IMG/VR virus record: IMGVR_UViG_3300042691_013928
Coordinates: 1-24,002 of that record
Length of the DNA: 24,002 nucleotides
Strand: one strand, 5' to 3'
DNA from: a virus
This document shows, piece by piece, positions 1 through 5,705 of this stretch (position 1 is its first letter; each line of letters starts with the position of its first letter). The position numbers and the translations under genes were made by a program. Below the pieces are notes generated by a model, which saw nothing but the letters and a program-made list of their open reading frames with translations, ran no database searches and was not told the origin of the DNA.

Positions 1-1
1 G

Positions 2-85
2 CCGGTCATCGCTCCGCCGCTGCCGTGGGTGCCGAAGGAAATCGTTGCGAAGAATGATGCTGTCGCTAAGGTTCCGACGGCATGA
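2..85 (+). CDS. C-terminal end of a truncated unknown protein
   Basis: An open frame runs in from the left edge and ends at a TGA at 83-85. About 27 residues are visible: a proline-rich stretch (PVIAPPLPWVP) followed by a short Lys/Ala/Val tail. The stop overlaps the next gene's start as ATGA at 82-85, the coupling style used throughout this genome, which supports the frame being real. Too little is visible to assign a family. Its place ahead of small membrane and lysis-type genes would allow a fibre, virion or lysis protein, but this is only inference from position. Confidence 0.5.
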   Translation, partial: PVIAPPLPWVPKEIVAKNDAVAKVPTA

Positions 86-240
86 TTAAAATTGAACTGA
101 CTCCCGAACAAACCAACGCCCTGCTGCAACTCGTTGAAATCGGAATGAAGGCTGGGAATATCAACAATATCCGAGCCGGACTTCCCCTCTACGACCTGAT
201 CCTCGATTCAGCCAAGCAGCAGGCTCCAGCCGCTAACTAA
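82..240 (+). CDS. Small phage protein of unknown function (52 aa)
   Basis: ATG at 82 overlaps the stop of the preceding frame (ATGA), and TAA closes it at 238-240. The 52-residue product begins MIKIELTPEQTNALLQLVEI and reads as two amphipathic helices: residues 8-25 with a Leu/Val/Ile face, and residues 30-46. It ends in an Ala/Gln/Pro-rich tail. It has no membrane segment, signal peptide or cysteine. Short proteins opening with an 'LTPEQ..LL.LL' helix are common in tailed-phage late regions and usually have no assigned role. It lies 9 bases before a small membrane-protein gene, so it probably belongs to the same late or lysis transcript. I do not recognise a specific family. Confidence 0.65.
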   Translation: MIKIELTPEQTNALLQLVEIGMKAGNINNIRAGLPLYDLILDSAKQQAPAAN

Positions 241-249
241 CAACGCACG

Positions 250-444
250 ATGACGGACCACCACGCTTTTATCAGAGACATCTCAATCGGCGTCGGTGGT
301 CCGGCAATCGGCATTCTTGGAAACGCAGTATTCTCCGATCCGAATCTCAAGACTGTCTCATTGGCACTTGGCGCGCTCGCCGCGCTTCTCACTTGCGCCG
401 TGAAAGCAGTAGAACTCTACCGCAAACTCAAAAACAACAAATGA
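250..444 (+). CDS. Small two-helix membrane protein, possible holin component
   Basis: This 64-residue product has two hydrophobic segments: about residues 12-28 (ISIGVGGPAIGILGNAVF) and residues 36-54 (VSLALGALAALLTCAVKAV). A basic tail, YRKLKNNK, follows. The size, the two candidate membrane helices and the charged C-terminus fit class II-like holins or other small phage inner-membrane proteins. Its stop is an ATGA overlap with the next gene, another tiny membrane protein with holin character, and a spanin-like pair follows, so a lysis role is plausible. No ribosome binding site is obvious before the ATG. The function is inferred from topology and neighbours, not from a recognised signature. 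Confidence 0.6.
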   Translation: MTDHHAFIRDISIGVGGPAIGILGNAVFSDPNLKTVSLALGALAALLTCAVKAVELYRKLKNNK

Positions 445-617
445 ACCCTAACATCGCCTCCCTCGTCCGCCATATCCTGACCGCTGCCGGTGGATTCATC
501 GTTGCCAAAGGATTGGCCAGCACCGATCAGGTTACTGAAATCGTTGGCGCTATCGTCAGCATCTTCGGTGTCGCCTGGTCGATCATCAATAACAAGAAGA
601 ACGCCGACAAACGGTAA
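441..617 (+). CDS. Putative holin, Pam3-gp28-like
   Basis: I take the ATG at 441, which overlaps the previous stop (ATGA 441-444). An in-frame ATG at 393 would extend into the upstream gene and add a charged non-membrane leader. The 58-residue product has a first hydrophobic helix at about residues 7-26 (SLVRHILTAAGGFIVAKGLA), a short polar turn (STDQ), and a second at about 31-49 (VTEIVGAIVSIFGVAWSII). A basic NNKKNADKR tail follows. The pattern 'RH.LTA.GG..V..G' plus 'G...V...GV.WS...' with a Lys-rich end resembles what I remember of the Pam3-gp28 family of putative phage holins. Holins accumulate in the inner membrane and trigger release of the lysin. The family call rests on memory of the pattern. 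Confidence 0.6.
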   Translation: MNPNIASLVRHILTAAGGFIVAKGLASTDQVTEIVGAIVSIFGVAWSIINNKKNADKR

Positions 618-796
618 TGAACTTCTTGGCCGACTTGGTCATGAAGTTGGTCATCTGGCTTCACGCGCTGACGACCAAGGACATTTCAAGTGAAGACGCA
701 AAGAAACAACCTGATCTTAAGCGCGGTCTTCTTGATCGTGTGCGCGAGCATGAGCGTGAGCTGCGCGAGCAGAGTGATTTACGTCCCCCACGGTGA
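617..796 (+). CDS. Small protein with membrane helix and charged helix, candidate i-spanin (Rz-like)
   Basis: ATG at 617 shares one base with the preceding TAA (taATG), and TGA is at 794-796. The 59-residue product starts with an amphipathic to hydrophobic segment (NFLADLVMKLVIWLHAL, residues 2-18). A highly charged helical region follows (residues 35-53, rich in Arg, Glu and Lys), and it ends LRPPR. A single N-terminal anchor plus a charged periplasmic-type helix is the layout of inner-membrane spanins, though at 59 residues it is shorter than most Rz proteins. The next gene starts inside this one in the +1 frame and overlaps it by 107 bases, as Rz/Rz1 pairs do. The spanin call rests on this architecture; the sequence itself is not diagnostic. 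Confidence 0.5.
   Translation: MNFLADLVMKLVIWLHALTTKDISSEDAKKQPDLKRGLLDRVREHERELREQSDLRPPR
677..681 (+). promoter_or_regulatory. Ribosome binding site AAGGA for the GTG-started gene at 690
   Basis: AAGGA lies 8 bases upstream of GTG at 690, inside the coding sequence of the 59-aa gene. It is the best Shine-Dalgarno match in this block. It is the main reason to accept a GTG start in a nested frame. Confidence 0.65.
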
Positions 797-920
797 GCCT
801 GTGCGCCTCGCTGAGAGCATTAAGGCGAAGGTTTGGGTGGTTGACGCCAGCGGCAAAATGGTGCGTAGTAATAACCGCATCATCATCCATGAAGGTTGGT
901 ATGCACTTCCAAAAGAATGA
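690..920 (+). CDS. Exported small protein nested in the preceding gene, candidate o-spanin or lysis-cluster lipoprotein
   Basis: The start is GTG at 690, supported by AAGGA at 677-681 with an 8-base gap. The 76-residue product has a signal peptide: basic n-region KTQRNN, hydrophobic core LILSAVFLIVCA (residues 8-19), then SMSVSC with Cys25 as a possible lipidation site. The bases before Cys25 are not a classical lipobox (Ser at -3, Val at -2). The mature part has the pattern VIYVPHGEPVRLAE ... KVWVVDASGK ... GWYALP, which I associate with small phage proteins near lysis genes. It begins within the 59-aa gene in another frame, an arrangement typical of outer-membrane spanins. Alternatives are a plain secreted protein or a superinfection-related lipoprotein. 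Confidence 0.65.
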   Translation: MKTQRNNLILSAVFLIVCASMSVSCASRVIYVPHGEPVRLAESIKAKVWVVDASGKMVRSNNRIIIHEGWYALPKE

Positions 921-1081
921 GCAACAACGCACCGTATAAAGGTTCTCCCGCCGTCGGTGGTGGCAGCGGACCTTACAAGCAGTCTCCGCCGCCCAAGCCT
1001 CCGGTTAAGCCGGTGCCAGGTCCGGTTCCGAGTGGCAGTGGACCGTACCGAGGTGGCAGCGGTCCTTATCGAGGTCGGTAA
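917..1081 (+). CDS. Proline/glycine-rich peptide with GSGPY repeats (54 aa)
   Basis: ATG at 917 overlaps the preceding stop (ATGA 917-920), and TAA ends the gene at 1079-1081, just before a strong hairpin. The 54-residue product is low-complexity. It has GGSGPYK at residues 15-21, a proline-rich linker (PPPKPPVKPVPGPVP, about 24-38), then GSGPYRG at 40-46 and GGSGPYRGR at 46-54. It carries Lys and Arg but almost no acidic residues, and has no hydrophobic or helical stretch, so it should be extended and basic. I do not recognise a family. As the last gene of the block it is either a late accessory peptide or a small virion-associated protein. Confidence 0.6.
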   Translation: MSNNAPYKGSPAVGGGSGPYKQSPPPKPPVKPVPGPVPSGSGPYRGGSGPYRGR

Positions 1082-1092
1082 TTCAAACGAAA

Positions 1093-1124
1093 ATCCCCCG
1101 GTGGCTAAGAAACCATCGGGGGAT
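1093..1124. terminator. Hairpin terminator between convergent operons, probably bidirectional
   Basis: The arms at 1093-1104 (ATCCCCCGGTGG) and 1113-1124 (CCATCGGGGGAT) pair over 12 bp with one G-T type mismatch, around an 8-base loop. The + side is followed by AATTGTTT. The - side reads into TTTCGTTTG. It lies in the 61-base gap between the + strand lysis block (ends 1081) and the - strand head operon (ends 1143), where a shared terminator is expected. Confidence 0.85.
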
Positions 1125-1142
1125 AATTGTTTCCGCGTATCC

Positions 1143-2303
1143 TTAGCGTCCGAGCGACTTCATCACGCTGGCGACAAAGTCCTCGCTCTTGGCGGCGTTC
1201 GCATTTGCTGGTCGATAACCTCCAGATGTTGCCTTCGAGGTAACTCCCGGTTCGCTTCCACGATACTTCGATAGCTCGGCTTGTAGGCGCTTATTTACCT
1301 CAACCTGAGCATAGAGCAGTTCGCGGTACTTTGGCGCGGCAGCGGCCCAAAGAGCAGCCTTCGCTAGATCCTCCTCGCTGTTCTCACCATTGAAGATCTG
1401 CTTGGCAAGACCCAGACGCTGGTTCAGCTCGCCATTCCATTCCTCATCGCCCTCACGCGGCTCGAAGATTTCAAGTGCGCGAGCGTTCTCGCTCACCTTC
1501 GCCCAGGTCTTACTGGCCGACTCCAATGCAGCCTTCGTACCTTCTTCGTTGTCTTTCTGGTACTTCGAGATGACCGCATCGTAATCAGCTTTCGCCTCAG
1601 ACATCTCCGCAGTCTTCTCGCCGTTAATCTCGTCGTACTTGACGATCAGCGCGCCGAGCTTCGCCTTCTTGGCCGGTGAAAGACCTTCAACGATGTCGTC
1701 GATCTGCGAGTTCCGGTAGTCGCTCTCAGGAGACTTGAGTAGGCCAACAAGCCGTTCTCCATCGGTGCCAACAAGACCTTTCACCGATTCGAAGACGCCA
1801 TTGATTTTGCCCTCGTACTTCTTAACAAATTCAGGGTGACGCTCGATGTCGAGCAATCGGACACGCTCAGAAAGCGTGTCCCGCTCTTCCTGCAAGGTCT
1901 TGAGCTGAGCTTCGAAGTTCGGATTGGCAGTCTTGCCAGCCTTCAGCTCCTCTAATTGCTTCGCGAGCTGCGCCTTCTCCTCCTTGATCTTGCGGAAAGC
2001 ATCAGCGGCCTTCGTAGACTTGATCGACTCGGGGATGTCCGAATCAGCGGCTGCTGAATCCTTGGCGACTGCGTCAGCTTTCTTCGCTCCAAACAACCGC
2101 TCGATGTCCATCTCGGACTTGCTGGCAGGCTTGGTCGTTTCTGCGGCGGCTGGCGTTGCGACTTTCTTAGGCTCCTCGGTAACAGGAGTCGATACGCCCT
2201 CATCGGCTTCGGCTCCCATGCGATTGAATGCGTCGAGAATCGAATTGCCAAAGTCAGGCTGCGACGCCGGATTGGTCAGCGGAGAGTTCAGTGGTACGTC
2301 CAT
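1143..2303 (-). CDS. Scaffold-like coiled-coil head protein
   Basis: The 386-residue product is highly charged, rich in Ala, Lys and Glu, and has no cysteine. The N-terminal ~110 residues are Pro/Thr/Ala-rich and probably disordered. A coiled coil follows (about residues 100-155, AFRKIKEEKAQLAKQLEEL and QLKTLQEERDTLSERV), then a helical middle region. The end is a short basic segment, SVMKSLGR. A disordered acidic N-part, central coiled coil and small basic C-terminal helix are the usual make-up of phage scaffolding proteins, which guide capsid assembly and are later lost. It ends the head operon downstream of portal and terminase, which supports the role. Normally a major capsid gene would follow, but none does here. 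The ATG at 2303 is 6 bases after the upstream stop. A minor structural protein is the alternative. Confidence 0.7.
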   Translation of the reverse strand: MDVPLNSPLTNPASQPDFGNSILDAFNRMGAEADEGVSTPVTEEPKKVATPAAAETTKPASKSEMDIERLFGAKKADAVAKDSAAADSDIPESIKSTKAADAFRKIKEEKAQLAKQLEELKAGKTANPNFEAQLKTLQEERDTLSERVRLLDIERHPEFVKKYEGKINGVFESVKGLVGTDGERLVGLLKSPESDYRNSQIDDIVEGLSPAKKAKLGALIVKYDEINGEKTAEMSEAKADYDAVISKYQKDNEEGTKAALESASKTWAKVSENARALEIFEPREGDEEWNGELNQRLGLAKQIFNGENSEEDLAKAALWAAAAPKYRELLYAQVEVNKRLQAELSKYRGSEPGVTSKATSGGYRPANANAAKSEDFVASVMKSLGR

Positions 2304-2309
2304 AATTTG

Positions 2310-2642
2310 TTAGTATTGCTTATCAAAGGTTGCTTCAGGTTCTTTAGTAGTGTCATTCACCGACAATTTACGAAGGTTTTCAAGACAATGCGCGTAGCCA
2401 GCGGTTACACCGGCAGCAAAAATAATGTCCGATTCCTTGCTCACGTTTGACGGCATCGGGATAGGCATCGACTCAGCAACGATACGAATTGCCATGCGTA
2501 GAATTGGAGTTCTTAGGATCTTGCCTAGCTCAGCATGCTGATCGGAATCTATCCAATCTTGGATATTTACCTCAGGCAGCTCCATCAGGTTCTTCACTGT
2601 CTCCTTGCGGTTCTTCGTCGAGCCTCTTAGCCAGTTGATCAT
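2310..2642 (-). CDS. Small protein of unknown function in the head operon (110 aa)
   Basis: The longest frame starts at ATG 2642 and overlaps the upstream gene by 71 bases. A downstream ATG at 2585 (MELPEVNIQDW) would cut the overlap to 14 bases, so the true N-terminus is uncertain. An AAGGAG lies upstream of 2585 but with non-ideal spacing. The core (DQHAELGKILRTPILRMAIRI, then GVTAGYAHCLENLRKL) is two to three helices and soluble. Proteins of about 90-110 residues with a 'G...G...CL.NL' end are common just ahead of scaffold or capsid genes in phages, generally with no assigned function. Its position between the glycan-type cassette and the scaffold gene suggests a small virion or assembly role. 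The frame is convincing but the function is not known. Confidence 0.7.
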   Translation of the reverse strand: MINWLRGSTKNRKETVKNLMELPEVNIQDWIDSDQHAELGKILRTPILRMAIRIVAESMPIPMPSNVSKESDIIFAAGVTAGYAHCLENLRKLSVNDTTKEPEATFDKQY

Positions 2643-3924
2643 ATCGTGTTGTTAGATGTCGTTTGAGTTTATGCCTCTGCGGAATTGGGTCGAGAATGTC
2701 GTCTAGCTTCATCGGCTTCTCCTTGTTGACGACATCGCGCTTGGGACGAATCACCTTCGTCACCTCCAGCATGTCGGCCAGTGGCAGCTTGATGTAGCCG
2801 CAATCAACGTCGTTGATACCGTACGAGACGACGAAATGATTCTTCGCGCTGTCGTAGAACGCTCCGCACGGGAACACGACCGCAGGCAATCCCGGCCACC
2901 AGTCCTGCTGATTCGTCCCAGTGAGAAGCGGCAACGTCGTCATCCGTGCAATGCGGAACGGTGCCTTAGCCTCGAATGCGTACGCTCCCATGTAGTAACG
3001 ACGCTTCTTGTTGATCCAAGGCAATGAACTGTGGAAGAAGGTCCAGTACAAGCCATCGACCAGAATCGGATTCGAGCCGCCGCGAACCTCGCCAAACTTC
3101 CAGAGCGGATTGAACTCTTCGGTGACGTACTCCGCTTCCTTCTCAAGACGCCCATTAAGGCGTACTACGACATGAGGATTGGCCGAATACACCATGTGTG
3201 GCGCGTTATCGTGCGTGAAGTAGAGCCAGTTCTTCTCATGGCCATCGTTCACCATCGCCTGGGCGTAGTTGTTTCCGTAGATCGGATCGAATCGGGCGAC
3301 GTTCAGGAACTGCTTGTCCAAGACGAACATCGCCTGATGCGCGTAGCTCTTGAACGGGACGAACGTGCAGCAGCTTAGTCCGTACTTGTCGCCGAACTTG
3401 ACGATGCGCGGATCTTCGAACTGCTCCCCCGGCATGTGCGAGGTAAGCGTCAGCAACGCCTTCTTGATTGCTCCAAGATCCTTGGTCAGCTCGAAGATAA
3501 CGATGTCGTTCTTCTCAAGGTAAACGTCCTCATCCTTCTCGCGCTTGTTGCGGCAGCGTCGGGTGAAAAGCAGGATCTGACCGTTCGGTTCCTGAACGAT
3601 TGCAGGGTTGAAGTAGTAGGTTCCAACCTCCTCAGGAAGCGTGATTTTGCCAACCTCCCAGTCGCATTGCTCGGCCAGCTTGGGTACGTCGTTTTTTGCG
3701 TAGCTCATTAGAAACTCGGCTGCGAATTTGATTTCATCGTATTCAGCGAGCCAATGATCGCGTTCCTCGCGGACCTCGGTCAGATGCTCCTCGTTTTCTT
3801 TGGTTCGAATCTCAAGCGTCTTCCGCAAATCCTCGATCTGCATGAGCAAATCGGCCTGCCCATCACCGCCATTTGCAAATCGTTTGAGAGCTTTAAGAGA
3901 CAGGCTTCGGATGATGTCTTTCAT
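2572..3924 (-). CDS. GH130-like five-bladed beta-propeller glycoside-active protein
   Basis: The 450-residue product has an N-terminal coiled coil (about 25-62) and a beta-propeller-like body (about 100-390). Motifs recall the GH130 mannoside phosphorylase clan: YFNPAIV (104-110), FEDPRIVKFGDKYGL (169-183), RGGSNPI (281-287), WTFFHSS (294-300), VVFPCGAFYD (349-358), and VSYGINDVDCGYIKLPL (366-382). The EDPR and FPCG...YG..D signatures are typical of GH130-like proteins, which phosphorolyse or hydrolyse beta-mannosides. A binding-only role is possible. The last 60 residues are a charged tail. It overlaps the upstream methyltransferase by ATGA (3921-3924). With two glycosyltransferases and two methyltransferases upstream, it probably handles the same glycan. 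A coiled coil fused to the propeller suggests oligomerisation or attachment to a structure. Substrate and activity are inferred. Confidence 0.75.
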   Translation of the reverse strand: MKDIIRSLSLKALKRFANGGDGQADLLMQIEDLRKTLEIRTKENEEHLTEVREERDHWLAEYDEIKFAAEFLMSYAKNDVPKLAEQCDWEVGKITLPEEVGTYYFNPAIVQEPNGQILLFTRRCRNKREKDEDVYLEKNDIVIFELTKDLGAIKKALLTLTSHMPGEQFEDPRIVKFGDKYGLSCCTFVPFKSYAHQAMFVLDKQFLNVARFDPIYGNNYAQAMVNDGHEKNWLYFTHDNAPHMVYSANPHVVVRLNGRLEKEAEYVTEEFNPLWKFGEVRGGSNPILVDGLYWTFFHSSLPWINKKRRYYMGAYAFEAKAPFRIARMTTLPLLTGTNQQDWWPGLPAVVFPCGAFYDSAKNHFVVSYGINDVDCGYIKLPLADMLEVTKVIRPKRDVVNKEKPMKLDDILDPIPQRHKLKRHLTTRYDQLAKRLDEEPQGDSEEPDGAA

Positions 3925-4547
3925 TGTTTTCGCACAAAAACCCGCGTTTTTCCGCCCTCCAGATACGTCAAATGCTCGTATTTTTTAAGCGCAAGATCTT
4001 GAACGAGCTTCATGGTTTCCCAATTCGCATCGTCCATTATGAACAGTCCGCCAATCCTAATCTTTGGCGTCCATGCAATCAAGTCTCGCGACGAATCCCA
4101 CTCCGTATGCGCTCCGTCGAGATGGAAAATGTCGATGCTGTTGTCAGCAAAATCTGAAGACGCATCCCAAGAAGTCTTTCGGATCGTTGTCAGATTCTTG
4201 TCCAGCTCAAGCACCTTGAAATCACGGACAAACTGATTGTGAATCAAATCAAGCTGATCCTGCTCCTCGGTTAGACACTTGTTATACCCGTTTTCGCTCA
4301 TCGCCGACTTGCTCCACGGATCAATTGCAAACACTTCGCATTGATGAACAAGCGATGCCGCGCAAAAACTGGCGATGCTCAATCCGCGCCATACTCCGAC
4401 CTCAACAACCACTTTGGGTTTGAGTTCCAGTACAATGTCGAACATCCACCGACTCTTTTCCTCGAAGGTCCAGCCAGGGATGAAGCTCCTAGCCTTGATT
4501 ACCTTGTCCCAGTGTTCGTTAGCCGTTGATTGTACTTGGTTGTCCAT
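3921..4547 (-). CDS. Class I SAM-dependent methyltransferase, Methyltransf_24-like
   Basis: The 208-residue product has the class I methyltransferase signatures: motif I VVVEVGVWRGLS (46-57), a second-strand acidic residue in AIDPWS (74-79), DIFHLDGAHTEW (139-150) and GGLFIMDD (166-172). The 'HLDG.H.Y/W..S..D...W...I..GG....DD' pattern is characteristic of the Methyltransf_24 group. This group is common in polysaccharide and glycan gene clusters and methylates sugars or related small molecules. It starts at ATG 4547 inside the end of the upstream GT25-like gene (29-base overlap) and overlaps the next gene by ATGA. It has no membrane segment, so it should be cytosolic. The substrate is unknown. 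Sugar O-methylation is the best inference from the neighbouring glycosyltransferases. Confidence 0.85.
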   Translation of the reverse strand: MDNQVQSTANEHWDKVIKARSFIPGWTFEEKSRWMFDIVLELKPKVVVEVGVWRGLSIASFCAASLVHQCEVFAIDPWSKSAMSENGYNKCLTEEQDQLDLIHNQFVRDFKVLELDKNLTTIRKTSWDASSDFADNSIDIFHLDGAHTEWDSSRDLIAWTPKIRIGGLFIMDDANWETMKLVQDLALKKYEHLTYLEGGKTRVFVRKQ

Positions 4548-5151
4548 TTTGTGTTGCGAGTGGGGGAACTAAAGAATAGTGGCTGATTGTCGGGAGAGTT
4601 CTTTTTTTAAGCTGGATGTCGATTGGCGCGTACATCAGCTCGTTGGTTTCGATCAGATGCTTCACCGCAGTATTTCGCACCAGATAAGCATGCGTACACA
4701 TCGGAGGGACAGGGGTATGAGCAACCCCCTCACGCACCATCAGCATTTTCGAGTCAAGGCAACAGTGGCCTACAAAAACAAACTGCCAGTCGCTTGGCAG
4801 ATTCTCGATTTTCGCCATCAGCTTCTCCTTGAATCCGTCGCAAAGCTCAACGTCATCCTCAACAACAAGGAAGTAATCGTCATCGAGGTACTGCATTATC
4901 CTCCAAATGGTGTAATGGGACATCGAGCATCCAAGAACACTCTGCGAAATGCGGTATGTAGGGCCGTCTTCAGGAGTCCAGTTAGGATGATCGTCGAGGT
5001 ACGACAACTTTGTATCCAAGCCCATCTTTGGGGCGTGGATTGCGTCAAACAAATGAAAGTCAATGCCATGACTCTTCAAATGATTGGAAACTGTTTCCCG
5101 CCTTTTAGTCGCTGACTTGAGGGAAACGCAAAATGTCCTTGGAAACTTCAT
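4519..5151 (-). CDS. Glycosyltransferase family 25-like (LPS/collagen-type sugar transferase)
   Basis: The 210-residue product matches the GT25 pattern. It opens with FCVSLKSATKRRETV (7-21), like the 'vInL..~~~R...~' start of the family. The core VLGCSMSHYTIW (72-83) follows, then LVVEDDVEL (95-103) with the metal/nucleotide-sugar acidic residues, and CTHAYLVR (152-159) plus PIDIQL (176-181). GT25 enzymes include bacterial LPS galactosyl- and glucosyltransferases and collagen hydroxylysine galactosyltransferases. They transfer a hexose from UDP-sugar to a glycan or protein. The length is close to bacterial members. ATG at 5151 overlaps the stop of the upstream methyltransferase (ATGA). It has no signal or membrane segment. 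The acceptor is unknown and could be a virion protein, a free glycan, or host LPS precursors. Confidence 0.85.
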   Translation of the reverse strand: MKFPRTFCVSLKSATKRRETVSNHLKSHGIDFHLFDAIHAPKMGLDTKLSYLDDHPNWTPEDGPTYRISQSVLGCSMSHYTIWRIMQYLDDDYFLVVEDDVELCDGFKEKLMAKIENLPSDWQFVFVGHCCLDSKMLMVREGVAHTPVPPMCTHAYLVRNTAVKHLIETNELMYAPIDIQLKKRTLPTISHYSLVPPLATQNGQPSTING

Positions 5152-5705
5152 TTGTTGGTTATTAAGACTGCTGATTTGTTGAATCCGCCAATGTTGAACA
5201 TTCTCAAGAGCTTGGAGTTCGGCCAGTACAACACGTTGATCGGCCTGTATCCTCCCGCATCTGTGTCAGAGTTTGATTCGCAATGGTCGTTTACCACTAA
5301 AACGTATTTACTCTTAGTCGCTCTGCTCAAAATCTTGTCGCACTCAGAAAACGGAAGGTGCTGCAAGACATCTTTGATGTGAACAAAATCAAACTGCTCA
5401 TCGACTTCGAAAATCGTTGCATTCGAAAGGTCAGTTCCAAGTGGAGCCTTTGACTTCGCAATTTCAATCGCAGCCTGACTGACATCGATTCCCTTGTATC
5501 GGATTCCACTTAGATCAAACTGTCCCGCAAGCTGCCAATCACCACATCCGACATCCAAGAAAGACTTTACGCCAAAAGAACGGACCAGATCGTTGAGGTA
5601 AGAGACGTATTCTCCTGTGTTTGACCTGCTAGAACCGGGGCCAGATCCACCGTTCCATTTGTCGTTCTTGTAGATGTCATCAAAGATATTTTGAAGCGTG
5701 TTCAC
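5148..5705 (-). CDS. Class I SAM-dependent methyltransferase (GSGPGS-type, glycan-cluster)
   Basis: The 185-residue product begins at GTG 5705, backed by AAGGAG at 5716-5721 (10-base gap). It shows KWNGGSGPGSS (16-26), which is the conserved N-terminal 'W..G.SGPGS' loop of a methyltransferase group often found in glycan clusters. Motif I is FLDVGCGDW (49-57), followed by GIDVS (72-76) with the ribose-binding acidic residue, and DFVHIKDVLQHLP (106-118). NDHCES (139-144) may lie near the active site. It has no membrane segment. It overlaps the upstream glycosyltransferase by 26 bases and the downstream one by ATGA, so all are co-translated. The acceptor is probably a sugar made or transferred by the neighbours. 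That is inference. Confidence 0.85.
   Translation of the reverse strand: MNTLQNIFDDIYKNDKWNGGSGPGSSRSNTGEYVSYLNDLVRSFGVKSFLDVGCGDWQLAGQFDLSGIRYKGIDVSQAAIEIAKSKAPLGTDLSNATIFEVDEQFDFVHIKDVLQHLPFSECDKILSRATKSKYVLVVNDHCESNSDTDAGGYRPINVLYWPNSKLLRMFNIGGFNKSAVLITNK

Noticed and set aside
393-440. Upstream in-frame ATG for the holin-like gene
   Set aside because: It would add a charged leader overlapping the previous gene. The ATGA overlap at 441 gives a normal small holin.
490-693. 67-aa open frame spanning the holin-like and spanin-like genes
   Set aside because: It overlaps the convincing 441-617 and 617-796 frames out of register and has no ribosome binding site.
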